In this document: positions 53,201 to 63,155 of the stretch, piece by piece
Layout of the letters: every line of letters starts with the position of its first letter
Position numbering within the stretch: position 1 is the stretch's first letter
NCBI GenBank assembly: GCA_016710095.1
Contig: JADJLL010000023.1
Location: forward strand, 1 to 64,000
DNA length: 64,000 nt
Direction: 5' to 3'
From: Candidatus Eiseniibacteriota bacterium
Lineage (GTDB): Bacteria; Eisenbacteria; RBG-16-71-46
Notes under the pieces: generated by a model
Databases searched by the model: none
Seen by the model: only the letters and a program-made list of their open reading frames with translations
Told to the model about the DNA's origin: nothing
Position numbers and translations under genes: made by a program

Positions 53201-54565
53201 ATGGACTTCGCTCGTCGTGGGACCGCACTGCTGTTCGCGGTGTGGTGTGGGCTGTGCGTTCTTGCGCTGAACTGCTTCGCGCAGGGCAGTGCGGGCGGCG
53301 CCGGCGGCGCCGGAGGCGCCGAGGCTTCAAGCTGGCAATCCGAATGGCGCGCGGCAACGGCCGCCCGGGCATCGGGCGACTGGAGCGGCGCGCGCGTGCA
53401 CCTGCTGCGCGTGCGCGACCTGCTCGGCGAGGCGCCGGGCGTGTCGTACGCGCTCGCGCGTTCCGCCGCCCGGCTCGGCGAGCGCGACGAGGCGCTCGCC
53501 CGGCTCGCCGACTACGCGAAGAGCGGACTCACGCGCGACGCGCTCACCGATCCCGATTTCGCCGGCCTGCTCGGGGATTCGGCGTTCGTCTCGCTCGTCA
53601 CGCGCATTCTCGAGAACTCGCGCCCCGTGGAGCACGCCGTGGTCGCGCACACGTTCGCGGACACGAACGCGCTGATCGAGGACGTGGCGCACGACCCGAA
53701 GCGAGGGCGGTTCTTCGGCACGAGCATCGTGCGCGGCGTCGTGTACGAAGTCGCGAGCAGCGGCGCCGAGCGCGTGTTCGCGAAGTCGCCGCACGGCCCG
53801 AGCCGCGGTCTCTACGCCGCCGCGGTGGACGCGCGACGGGAACTGCTGTGGGTGAGCGAGGCCGCGACGCCGACCTGCGAGGGCTGGGCCGAGGCCGACA
53901 CGCACCGCACGGGACTCGTGGCGTTCGCGCTCGCCGACGGCCGCGTGACGCGTCACGTGGATCTCGTGCCGGACGGCGGGCCGCACCTGTTCGGTGACCT
54001 GTGCGTCGGGCCCGACGGCACCGTGTACGTCACCGACGGCCCGGCCGGCGCGCTGCTGTGCCTGCGCCCGGGCGCGACGGCGCTCGAGACGATCGTTCCT
54101 TCGGGCGTCTTCGGCGGGCCGCAGGCGCCCGCGCTGTCGCCCGACGGCCGCAAGCTGTACGTCGCCGACTACGGCCGCGGCATCGCGATCGTGGACCTGA
54201 AGACGCGCGCGGTGAGCTGGCTCGCGTACCCGCCCGGCATCGGGCTTCAGGGCACCGACGGGCTCACGGCGATCCCGGGCGCATTGATCGTGGTGCAGAA
54301 CGGGGTGCGCCCGCTGCGCGTGATGCGCTTCGAGCTCGACGCCGCGGGCACGCGCGTGACGGGCCAGAGCGTCGTCGAGAGCGGCACCGAGCGGCTCGGC
54401 GAGCCGACGCACGGCGTGGTGGTGGGAAACGACTACGTGTTCCTCGCGAACACGGGATGGGACCGCGTGGGGGCGGACCAGAAACTGGCGGCGAAGCCCG
54501 AGGCGAAGCCCGCGCAGTTGCTGCGCGTGCCGCTGACGGCGTCGCGACCTCGCGGAAAGGACTGA
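53201..54565 (+). CDS. secreted beta-propeller protein with N-terminal helical repeat
   Basis: The 454 residues start with a signal peptide (cleavage near NCFAQ) and a Gly/Ala spacer. A TPR-like helical part of about 80 residues follows (YALARSAARLGERDEALARL). From about residue 150 there is a six-bladed-propeller-like region of SMP-30/NHL style: DLCVGPDGTVYVTDGPAGAL, APALSPDGRKLYVADYGRG and EPTHGVVVGNDYVFLANTG. Such proteins bind or hydrolyse lactones, or act as scaffolds. It starts a run with three envelope-barrel genes, so an envelope role is likely. The precise function is unknown. Confidence 0.75.
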   Translation: MDFARRGTALLFAVWCGLCVLALNCFAQGSAGGAGGAGGAEASSWQSEWRAATAARASGDWSGARVHLLRVRDLLGEAPGVSYALARSAARLGERDEALARLADYAKSGLTRDALTDPDFAGLLGDSAFVSLVTRILENSRPVEHAVVAHTFADTNALIEDVAHDPKRGRFFGTSIVRGVVYEVASSGAERVFAKSPHGPSRGLYAAAVDARRELLWVSEAATPTCEGWAEADTHRTGLVAFALADGRVTRHVDLVPDGGPHLFGDLCVGPDGTVYVTDGPAGALLCLRPGATALETIVPSGVFGGPQAPALSPDGRKLYVADYGRGIAIVDLKTRAVSWLAYPPGIGLQGTDGLTAIPGALIVVQNGVRPLRVMRFELDAAGTRVTGQSVVESGTERLGEPTHGVVVGNDYVFLANTGWDRVGADQKLAAKPEAKPAQLLRVPLTASRPRGKD

Positions 54566-54569
54566 AGTC

Positions 54570-55700
54570 ATGAAGGGCCTTCGAGGCATTGTCGCGATCG
54601 CGTGCGTCTTCGCGATCGTTTCGACGTACCAGAATGCATTCGCGCAGGGCACGGCCGTCTCGATGATGTTCGAGCAGTCCATCCGCACCGCCGGCATGGG
54701 CGGCGCGGGCGTGGCGGTGCCGTGGGGCGTGACGAGCGCCTGGGGCAATCCCGCGACCCTCGGCTACGCGCAGGGCTGGGGCTGGGACGAGACGCGCACG
54801 CAGCTCGTGCCCGGGCTCGCGTCCGACATCTTCCTGCGCTCACAGCGCATGACCGCGGGATTCGGCGGAGTGGGCGTGTCGTGGAGCGGGCAGCCGGGCG
54901 GTGTCGGCGGGCTGCGGCTCGACTACGGCGACGGCGTGTTCGAGCGCGTGCAGTCGTGGGGCGTCGGCGTCTCGGCGGCGACGCTCGCCGACCGGTTCGC
55001 GAAGCGCACCGGCGAGCGCTCGCTCGCGCGCTACGGCGACGTGGCGTTCGGGGAGAACTTCAAGGACTGCACGGTGGACTTCTCGTCGGTGATCTTCGGC
55101 AGCAAGGCCCGCGCGAAGAACCACGACTTGGGCGTGCTCGCCCGCGTGAGCCCGAGCGCGTTCCTGCGCCACGGGCGTGACGGCGTGTGGGACGCAGACG
55201 TGGCCTTCGGCCACTCGGTGCTCAACGCCGGCGACGAGAAGTTCGACTTCCTCGACGAAGAGGAGGCGACGCCGCCGTCTCGCATCCGCCGCACCGGCTT
55301 CGCGGCGACCGCGTCGCTCGCGCAGCCGACCGCGATGCACGCGGCGTTCGAGCATTTCCCGATCTTGTCCGCGTTGGGGCCGCTCGTGCGGCTCACGGTG
55401 TCGTTCGATCACGAGGCGATCGTGACCGGGCCGGGCTACGAGGTGGATCGCTCGGGGCAGGAGCTGTCGCTGCTCGGCGTCGTGGACCTGCGCCACGGCC
55501 ACGTGAAGGACCTCGAGGGCGAGATCCTCGACGACACGCGCGGCATCGGCTTCTGCCTGCCGCTCGGGAAGATCGCCGCGTTCCGCTGGGACTACGCCGA
55601 GATCCCGCAGGCGCGCGACTCCGGCCTGCCGAACGTCACGCGACGGAGCTGGTCCATGTGGGTGAATCCCGCGGAGATCCTCCGCAGGGGAGGGAAGTGA
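54570..55700 (+). CDS. PorV/FadL-like outer-membrane barrel protein
   Basis: The 376 residues have a signal peptide ending NAFAQ. SIRTAGMGGAGVAVPWGVTS with WGNPATLGY corresponds to the N-terminal PorV signature (R-x-x-GMGG-x-x-VAV and N-P-A). The remaining sequence is rich in amphipathic strands (RLDYGDGVFERVQSWGVGV, FRWDYAEIPQARDSGL). The last residues, NPAEILRRGGK, are not the usual aromatic terminus, so a later strand may be missing or the frame altered. It starts 4 bases after the propeller gene. The substrate is unknown. Confidence 0.7.
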   Translation: MKGLRGIVAIACVFAIVSTYQNAFAQGTAVSMMFEQSIRTAGMGGAGVAVPWGVTSAWGNPATLGYAQGWGWDETRTQLVPGLASDIFLRSQRMTAGFGGVGVSWSGQPGGVGGLRLDYGDGVFERVQSWGVGVSAATLADRFAKRTGERSLARYGDVAFGENFKDCTVDFSSVIFGSKARAKNHDLGVLARVSPSAFLRHGRDGVWDADVAFGHSVLNAGDEKFDFLDEEEATPPSRIRRTGFAATASLAQPTAMHAAFEHFPILSALGPLVRLTVSFDHEAIVTGPGYEVDRSGQELSLLGVVDLRHGHVKDLEGEILDDTRGIGFCLPLGKIAAFRWDYAEIPQARDSGLPNVTRRSWSMWVNPAEILRRGGK

Positions 55701-55702
55701 CC

Positions 55703-56386
55703 ATGAAGCGCATCCTCGGAATCCTGTTCGCGTGCGTGGTGCTCGCCGCACCCGCGCATGCGCTGGCGCTGCGCCACGGCATCGAGCTGAACGCCGGCGT
55801 GAGCCGCTACGACTGGGAGACCACGCGGCCCAACCTCGACACGCGGTGGGGGCCCGCCCTCGGAGCTGGTGTGTTCGTCGAGGGAGCGCTGCCCTCGGGT
55901 TTCCGTCTCGGTACCGGGTTCGGCTATCGCTACTCGGGAGAAGAGGTGCGCGCGACCGCGAGTTCCGGCGGGCAGCCTTACGAGATTCGCTCCAAGCTGC
56001 GCATGCAGGGGCTCGTGCTTCCGCTCCGGCTCGAGCACGCGATCCCGGGCGTTCCCGTGCTCGCGCTCGAACTCGGGTTGCAGGCCGAGTACGTCCTCAA
56101 GGTCGAGGAGAAGTACGAAGACAACACCTACCCCGCGTTGCGTCCCGCGCGTCCGTCGGCGGTGATCTTCGAAGACCTCACCAGGTGGTACGAGATCACG
56201 TACGACTCGCAGCGGCTCGGTTCGGCCGCCACGGCCGGAATCACCTGGCGCACGAAGCTGTTCTCACGTGACGCCGCACTGACCGCGCGCTACGAGCACG
56301 GTCTCACGAGTCTCTGGACCGACCCGCCGGAGGACTTCGACCGGCACGCGCGACGGCTGAGCGTCGCCCTGCGGATGGCGTGGTGA
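55703..56386 (+). CDS. outer-membrane beta-barrel protein (first of a tandem pair)
   Basis: The 227 residues start at ATG 55703, which follows the preceding stop by 2 bases, with GGGAGGGAAG upstream. The signal peptide ends PAHALA. Amphipathic strands run throughout: LRHGIELNAGVSRYDW, RLGTGFGYRYSGEEVRA, LVLPLRLEHAIPG and LTARYEHGL. The terminal LSVALRMAW ends in Trp. It resembles the PF13568-type porins of FCB bacteria. It shares the layout and several phrases with the next gene (RILGILFA/RLLGIAAI leader, R-P-x-x-x-x-x-IF, RYEHGL), so the two are probably duplicates. Confidence 0.75.
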   Translation: MKRILGILFACVVLAAPAHALALRHGIELNAGVSRYDWETTRPNLDTRWGPALGAGVFVEGALPSGFRLGTGFGYRYSGEEVRATASSGGQPYEIRSKLRMQGLVLPLRLEHAIPGVPVLALELGLQAEYVLKVEEKYEDNTYPALRPARPSAVIFEDLTRWYEITYDSQRLGSAATAGITWRTKLFSRDAALTARYEHGLTSLWTDPPEDFDRHARRLSVALRMAW

Positions 56387-56424
56387 CCACCTGCCCGAGC
56401 TCGGGCGAGAAGGAGGATGGCCGA

Positions 56425-57105
56425 ATGAAACGTCTCTTGGGCATCGCAGCGATTCTGGTGGTGCTCGCCTCGCCGGCTCGAGCCACGCGACTGAATCCGG
56501 CTTTCGAACTCGAGGGCGGCGCCGGTCTCGTCACCGTGAGCGACCGGTACCCGTCCGACGAGACCGCGCTCTGGCGGCCGAGCCTCGGGCTCGGCTTCAC
56601 GCTCGGTTCGGCGCCCGACGCGCGGCTCGCGTTCCGCACGGGCCTGCTCTATCGCCGTACGCTCACCGCCCGCCGGCTCGACTGGGCATCGGGCCCGGGT
56701 ATCGAGTACCGCGACGTGATGCGAGCGAACGAACTGCGCCTGCCGGCGCGACTCTCCTGGGCCCCTGGCGCGGGGCGCTTCGCGATCGAGGGCGGCGTGG
56801 TGGGCACGTACGTCCTGCGCGCGACGAGCGAGGTCGAGTACGACGGGTCGCTGCTCACGCCGACTCGCCCGGCTTCGCCCGAAGCGATCATCTTCATGCC
56901 GTTCTCGGGTGAGCGGGACATCACGGACTTCGTGCGTCGCGGCAACGCATCGGTGACCGCCGCGCTCCGCTGGACCGGCCGGTTCAGCGGACGCGCCATG
57001 CAGCTGCACGCGCGCTACGAGCACGGATTGCTCAACGTGACGACGGCGACCGGTTACGACGAACGCGCCCGCGCGATCCTGCTGGGCGCCAGCCTGTACT
57101 GGTGA
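56425..57105 (+). CDS. outer-membrane beta-barrel protein (second of a tandem pair)
   Basis: ATG 56425 has AAGGAGG 7 bases upstream, better than a longer reading from 56380. The signal peptide ends SPARATR. The 226 residues match the previous protein in length and in landmarks: FRTGLLYRRTLTARR, LRLPARLSWAPGAGRF, LRATSEVEYDG, PEAIIFMPFSGE, LHARYEHGLLNVTT. The protein ends ARAILLGASLYW with a terminal aromatic. It is not close to identical, so the duplication is old. Function is unknown. Confidence 0.75.
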   Translation: MKRLLGIAAILVVLASPARATRLNPAFELEGGAGLVTVSDRYPSDETALWRPSLGLGFTLGSAPDARLAFRTGLLYRRTLTARRLDWASGPGIEYRDVMRANELRLPARLSWAPGAGRFAIEGGVVGTYVLRATSEVEYDGSLLTPTRPASPEAIIFMPFSGERDITDFVRRGNASVTAALRWTGRFSGRAMQLHARYEHGLLNVTTATGYDERARAILLGASLYW

Positions 57106-57150
57106 CCGGGAGCGGGTCCCGAGCGGTCCCAAAGTCCCCAGCCGGGCGGC

Positions 57151-57180
57151 TTGCGCGATTCCGGGGCCTCCGGCTAGTGT
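57151..57180 (+). promoter_or_regulatory. candidate sigma-70 promoter of nuoI
   Basis: TTGCGC (57151-57156), an 18-base spacer and TAGTGT (57175-57180). It lies in the gap between the barrel pair and nuoI. Confidence 0.4.
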
Positions 57181-57229
57181 TCCGACCGTTCGATTCACGC
57201 GGAAGCAGTACATCCATGGAGTGAGATCG

Positions 57230-57676
57230 ATGCTGAAGGAACTGGCTACGGGTCTCGGCGTCACGTTCGAGAACCTGTTTCGCAAGCCCTACACCGTCCA
57301 GTACCCCGACGAGAAGCTCGAGATGTTCCCGCGCTTCCGCGGTCTTCATATCCTTGCGCGCCACGAGGACGGTCTCGAGCGGTGCGTCGGCTGCGAACTG
57401 TGCGCCGTGGCCTGCCCGGCCGACGCCATCTTCGTGAAGGCCGCCGAGAACGACCCGGCCCAGCCGGTGTCCCACGGCGAGCGCTACGCCGAGCGCTACG
57501 AGATCAACATGCTGCGCTGCATCTTCTGCGGCATGTGCGAGGAGGCCTGCCCCGAGGACGCCATCTGGCTCGAGAAGGACTACGAGCTCTCGGACTACAA
57601 CCGCGACGCGTTCATCTACACGAAGGACGAACTGGTCGTGCCGATGGAGAAGTCGGGCTACCTGCCCAAGCGCTGA
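57230..57676 (+). CDS. nuoI: NADH-quinone oxidoreductase subunit I-like ferredoxin
   Basis: A 148-residue two-[4Fe-4S] protein. The clusters are bound by C52, C55, C58, C62 (CVGCELCAVACP) and C97, C100, C103, C107 (CIFCGMCEEACP). The N-terminal LATGLGVTFENLFRKPYTVQYP and the loop YEINMLRCIFCG are specific to complex I subunit I rather than to a free ferredoxin. ATG 57230 is chosen with GGAG about 9 bases upstream. No other nuo gene lies in the window, so it is either a detached nuoI or a duplicate. Confidence 0.9.
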   Translation: MLKELATGLGVTFENLFRKPYTVQYPDEKLEMFPRFRGLHILARHEDGLERCVGCELCAVACPADAIFVKAAENDPAQPVSHGERYAERYEINMLRCIFCGMCEEACPEDAIWLEKDYELSDYNRDAFIYTKDELVVPMEKSGYLPKR

Positions 57677-57703
57677 TCCGTCGCGTCGCCGAAGTCTTCA
57701 TGC

Positions 57704-57731
57704 ACCGCCGTCCGGTCCGCCGGGCGGCGGT
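57704..57731. terminator. shared terminator hairpin of nuoI and the convergent glycosyltransferase
   Basis: ACCGCCGTCCGG (57704-57715) pairs with CCGGGCGGCGGT (57720-57731), 12 pairs with one T-G wobble and a 4-base loop, followed by TCGTGTTT. It lies between the stops of two convergent genes. Confidence 0.65.
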
Positions 57732-57761
57732 TCGTGTTTCCGGGGGCAGGGCAGCTGGCGT

Positions 57762-58727
57762 CTAGAACTGGCGCAGCAGCTTTTCCGCCAGCACCGGCCA
57801 GGCCCACGGCTCGGCGCTCGCCGGGCCCGCGGCGGACAGCCGCTCGCGCAGCGCGTCGTCCGTGAGCACGCGCTTGATCGCCCGGCGCAGGAAGAACGGA
57901 TGGCGCCAGGAGACGAGCGCGTTCTTTTCGTGCACGGCGAAGTCGCGCGTGCCGCTGCGCGTGCACACGACCGCGCAGCCGGTCGCGAGCCCCTCGAGCG
58001 CGGTGTTGCACCAGCCGGCCTTGCGCTCGGCCGCCACGAACACGTGCGAGGACTGGTAGAGCGCGAGCAGCTCGTCCTGCGTCGGCCCGATGACGAAGCG
58101 CGCGTTGGGAGGCAGCGGCGCGCCGTCGCGCGGGTCCTGCCGGTTGTGCACGTCCACGCTGTCGAACAACACGACCTCGAAGGGCGGCACCTTGCCGACG
58201 AGTCCCGCGAGCGCGCGCAGCACGAGGTCCGTGCCCTTCTTGGGGCGCGAGCGCCGTCCGTTCACGAGCACGCGCAGGGGAGTGGCCGCGCGCTTGGCCG
58301 CATTCGGGCGGAAGACGGCCGTCCGGATGCCGCCGACGCCGTCGAGCACCGCACGCCCGGAACGCGAGGCGAGCCTGGCCCGGAGCGCGCCCGAGTTGGC
58401 GGCGAGCGTCACGGCCGGGTCGGCGAACGCGCGCTCCAGGCCCGCGTCGCCCTCGATGACGCAGTAGTAGACGTGCTTGTCCGAGCGGTGGCCGCGGAAC
58501 GAGCCGTAGGTGTGCGGGTCGGCGCACAGCGCGACGTCGGACTCCTCGCCGGCCGCGGCGGTCAGCGGAGCGACCCGGCCGTGGTAGGCGAGCCAGCCGG
58601 GGGCGGAGCCTTCGGGGTGGTAGAGCGTCACCTCGTGGCCGCGCGCGACCCACTCGTTGCCGAGTTCGAGGAACCGCCGGACGCCACCGAAGACGCCCAC
58701 GTGGGGGAGGAAGGTCGCGATGCGCAT
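57762..58727 (-). CDS. family 1/4-type glycosyltransferase
   Basis: A 321-residue GT-B-fold transferase. The start ATG (complement of 58725-58727) gives MRIATFLPHVGVFGGVRRFL, a typical GT4 N-terminus with the glycine loop. A longer reading to 58976 adds unrelated Arg/Ala-rich sequence. The C-terminal donor-binding region has VFVAAERKAGWCNTALEGL, then GCAVVCTRSGTRDFAV, corresponding to the E-x7-E block. It probably adds a sugar during lipopolysaccharide or exopolysaccharide synthesis; donor and acceptor are unknown. Confidence 0.82.
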   Translation of the reverse strand: MRIATFLPHVGVFGGVRRFLELGNEWVARGHEVTLYHPEGSAPGWLAYHGRVAPLTAAAGEESDVALCADPHTYGSFRGHRSDKHVYYCVIEGDAGLERAFADPAVTLAANSGALRARLASRSGRAVLDGVGGIRTAVFRPNAAKRAATPLRVLVNGRRSRPKKGTDLVLRALAGLVGKVPPFEVVLFDSVDVHNRQDPRDGAPLPPNARFVIGPTQDELLALYQSSHVFVAAERKAGWCNTALEGLATGCAVVCTRSGTRDFAVHEKNALVSWRHPFFLRRAIKRVLTDDALRERLSAAGPASAEPWAWPVLAEKLLRQF

Positions 58728-59038
58728 GAGGGCGGGGACGCTACCAGAGCCGCGCGGCGCCCGGAAGCCGGCGGGCCGGACGGCCGCCGCGTTTCCATGT
58801 GCGACAGCCCGCCGTCGCCATGCGAAACGGCGGCCCGTCACGCGGTGAAGCGTCTGCGGCGAGCGAATGGCGCGCGGCCGAGGAGCCTCGACGCGTTCGC
58901 AAGCACTTGAGGCGATCACGGGGCCATCGCGGCCGGTGGCATGCGCGGTGCAGTAGAGAGAAGCAACTTCACTCACGGCGAGGCCCGTCCATCCGGGCCC
59001 GCCCCGATCGCAAAGCCACCAACAGAAGGAGATTCGAG
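58728..59038. other. 311-bp divergent spacer between glycosyltransferase and hsp20
   Basis: No gene is supported. A CTTGAG (58906-58911) followed by GGGGCCAT (58920-58927) weakly resembles a heat-shock sigma-32 promoter, but the spacing is short. No CIRCE element (TTAGCACTC-N9-GAGTGCTAA) is present. AAGGAG at 59026-59031 is the hsp20 ribosome-binding site. Confidence 0.45.
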
Positions 59039-59488
59039 ATGCCTCAGCTGATCCGTTGGGCTCCCGCTTCCGCTCGCGCTCTCGCCTGCTCGCGTCACGA
59101 CATGGACCGGTTGTTCGACAGCTTCATGGCCACGCGTTCGCTGCCCTCCACGTTCGGCACGATCGCGCCGCCGGTGGACATCGAGGAGACGCCGGAGGCG
59201 TTCGTGCTGACCGCCGACCTTCCGGGCGCGGATCCCAAGCAGATCAAGGTCACGCTCACGAACGACGTGCTGTCACTGCGCGGCGAGCGCCGCGTGGCGA
59301 AGAGCGCCACGGAGGGCGCTCTGCACCGTACCGAGCGCGCCAGCGGCTCGTTCGAACGCAGCTTCACCCTCGGGACGCCCGTCCGGGCGGACCAGATCAA
59401 GGCCACGTACCGCGACGGCGTGCTGGAAATCCGCGTTCCCAAGGCCGACGAGGCCCGGGAGCGTGAAATCGAGGTGCAGGTCGGGTAA
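59039..59488 (+). CDS. Hsp20/alpha-crystallin small heat-shock protein
   Basis: The 149-residue holdase has an N-terminal arm (MDRLFDSFMATRSLP) and an alpha-crystallin domain (about 40-140): PPVDIEETPEAFVLTADLPG, SLRGERRVAK, HRTERASGSFERSFTL and IKATYRDGVLEIRVPKADE. The last block holds the conserved A/G-x-x-x-DGVL motif. It lies 95 bases upstream of dnaK, so both may respond to heat or protein stress. Confidence 0.93.
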   Translation: MPQLIRWAPASARALACSRHDMDRLFDSFMATRSLPSTFGTIAPPVDIEETPEAFVLTADLPGADPKQIKVTLTNDVLSLRGERRVAKSATEGALHRTERASGSFERSFTLGTPVRADQIKATYRDGVLEIRVPKADEAREREIEVQVG

Positions 59489-59583
59489 CCTGCCGCGCCC
59501 GCTGAACCACAGGTGATGCCGCGGAGGGCGGGGCGAGGTCCGCCCCGCGCCGCCGCGCGAGACGACAGAAAACGAGGAGAGTC

Positions 59584-61497
<1,914 letters not shown>

Positions 61498-61517
61498 TTC
61501 GCTCGCGACACCAACGC

Positions 61518-61547
61518 CGCGGCCGGTGGGGAAACCCGCCGGCCGCG
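61518..61547 (+). terminator. terminator hairpin after dnaK
   Basis: CGCGGCCGGTGGG pairs with CCCGCCGGCCGCG through 13 pairs (one T-G wobble) closed by a GAAA tetraloop, followed by TTCGTTTG. It starts 21 bases after the dnaK stop. Confidence 0.75.
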
Positions 61548-61589
61548 TTCGTTTGCGGCGCGGGCGCGCGCTGCCAGGAGTCGCCCGAC

Positions 61590-63059
61590 ATGGCCCCCTC
61601 ACGACCACCGCGCTCGCAATCCTGCAGGGCGCCGCCGGCCCGATCTACGCCCTCGCACAGGGCGCGCTCGTGTTCTACACGGCGCACCGCTGGACGCAGC
61701 TGCGGCGCCACACGCCCGTCGCGCGGCCGCCGCTGCCGCCCGAGCACGCGCTGCCGTGCGTCACGGTGCAGCTGCCGGTGTACGACGAGCCGCAGGTGGT
61801 CGCAGCGCTTGATCGAGGCCGCGGCCGCGCTCGACTGGCCCGCGGACCGGCTCGAGATCCAGGTGCTCGACGACTCGTCCGACGAGACCGTCACGATCGC
61901 CGCCGCCACGGTCGCGCGCCTGCGCGCGCGCGGCGTGGACGTGACGCACGTGCGCCGCGGTGGGCGCGAGGGTTTCAAGGCGGGCGCGCTCGCGCATGGG
62001 CTGGCCTTCGCGCGCGGCTCGCTCGTCGCGGTCTTCGACGCCGACTTCGTGCCGCCGCCGGAGTTCCTGCGCGCGCTCGTGCCGCACTTCGCCGACCCGG
62101 CGGTCGGCATGGCGCAGGCGCGCTGGGGGCACCTGAACCGCGGCGCCTCGGCGCTCACCGAAGCGCAGGCCGCGATGCTCGACGCGCACTTCCGGCTCGA
62201 GCACGCCGCGCGCGCGCACGGCGGGCTGTTCCTCAACTTCAACGGCACCGCCGGGCTCTGGCGGCGCGCGTGCATCGAGTCCGCGGGCGGCTGGTCGCAC
62301 GACACGCTGACCGAGGATCTCGACCTGTCGTATCGCGCCCAGCTCGCGGGCTGGCGCTTCGTGTACGACGACGCGCTCGTCGTGCCCGCCGAGCTGCCGT
62401 CCGACATGCGCGCGTTCCTGTCGCAGCAGCGCCGCTGGGCGAAGGGTTCGATCCAGACCGCGCGCAAGGTCCTGCCCGCGCTCTTCGCGGCGCCGCTGAG
62501 CGCGCGCCACAAGTGGGAGGGCGCGCTGCACCTGACGGCGAACGCCGCGTACCCGCTGCTGCTCGCGTTGTCGCTCGCGCTGCCGGTCGTGCTCGGCGCG
62601 CCGCCGGTGCTCGGGCCCGTGCCGGTGTGGGCGCTGCAGGTCGCGCTGCTGCTCGCGGGCTCGTGCCCGTGGCGGCGTTCCTCGCACGCTCGCAGGCCGG
62701 GGAGCGCGCGGGCGCCGCGACCGTCGCGCGCCGCGTCGCCGCGGCCATGGTGCTGTGCACGGGGCTGTGCCTCAACAACACGCGCGCCGTGCTCGAAGGA
62801 CTCGCGGGCCCGGTCGGCGACTGGGAGCGCACGCCGAAGACGGGGGAGCGCGGCACGCGCGGGCGCCCCGCCACGCGACGCGCGTTTCGCCGGGCGCTCC
62901 GAACTCGCGCTCGCGGCGCTGTTCACCGTGGCGTTCGCCCTCGCCGCGGCGCACGGCGAGACGCGAGCGCTGCCGTTCCTCGCGGTGCTCGTCGCGGGGT
63001 TCGCCTGGGTGGGCGCGGCCGCGCTCGCACCGGCGCTCCGGCGCGAGGCGACGCGCTGA
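61590..63059 (+). CDS. processive GT2 glycosyltransferase, cellulose-synthase-like (multiple frame breaks)
   Basis: Membrane GT-A transferase of the family that includes beta-mannan/glucomannan and cellulose synthase-like enzymes. The first ~65 residues are read in the frame two bases ahead (IYALAQGALVFYTAHRW, TVQLPVYDEPQVV), which would join the ATG at 61590 if the C5 run after it lost a base. The frame then changes near 61795 and the catalytic core follows: VLDDSSDET, AVFDADFVPPPEFL (DxD), LTEDLDLSYRAQLAG (TED) and QQRRWAKGS (QxxRW). A missing G near 62657 restores LVPVAAFLARSQAG, which leads to CTGLCLNNTRAV and ERTPKTG. A further change near 62850-62885 leads to the C-terminal membrane segments. 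Intact length would be about 490 residues. The product is likely an extracellular polysaccharide. Confidence 0.78.
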   Translation: MAPSRPPRSQSCRAPPARSTPSHRARSCSTRRTAGRSCGATRPSRGRRCRPSTRCRASRCSCRCTTSRRWSQRLIEAAAALDWPADRLEIQVLDDSSDETVTIAAATVARLRARGVDVTHVRRGGREGFKAGALAHGLAFARGSLVAVFDADFVPPPEFLRALVPHFADPAVGMAQARWGHLNRGASALTEAQAAMLDAHFRLEHAARAHGGLFLNFNGTAGLWRRACIESAGGWSHDTLTEDLDLSYRAQLAGWRFVYDDALVVPAELPSDMRAFLSQQRRWAKGSIQTARKVLPALFAAPLSARHKWEGALHLTANAAYPLLLALSLALPVVLGAPPVLGPVPVWALQVALLLAGSCPWRRSSHARRPGSARAPRPSRAASPRPWCCARGCASTTRAPCSKDSRARSATGSARRRRGSAARAGAPPRDARFAGRSELALAALFTVAFALAAAHGETRALPFLAVLVAGFAWVGAAALAPALRREATR

Positions 63060-63098
63060 CCGCACACGGCGCGCGCCGAGCCGCGCCCCGAAACGAAT

Positions 63099-63131
63099 CG
63101 GCCCGCCACTCGCGCTTCGAGTGGCGGGCCG
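63099..63131. terminator. bidirectional terminator, perfect 14-bp stem
   Basis: CGGCCCGCCACTCG (63099-63112) pairs fully with CGAGTGGCGGGCCG (63118-63131) around a 5-base loop, between the convergent GT2 and dehydrogenase genes. The T content after the stem is low on both strands, so it may be partly an RNA-stability element. Confidence 0.7.
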
Positions 63132-63155
63132 TTCGCCTGCAGAGGTGCGTCGTCG

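Noticed and set aside
58728..59583. CIRCE/HrcA or sigma-32 control elements near hsp20 and dnaK
   Set aside because: No TTAGCACTC/GAGTGCTAA repeat is present, and the only CTTGAG is too close to the putative -10. Heat regulation is likely on general grounds but is not shown by the sequence.
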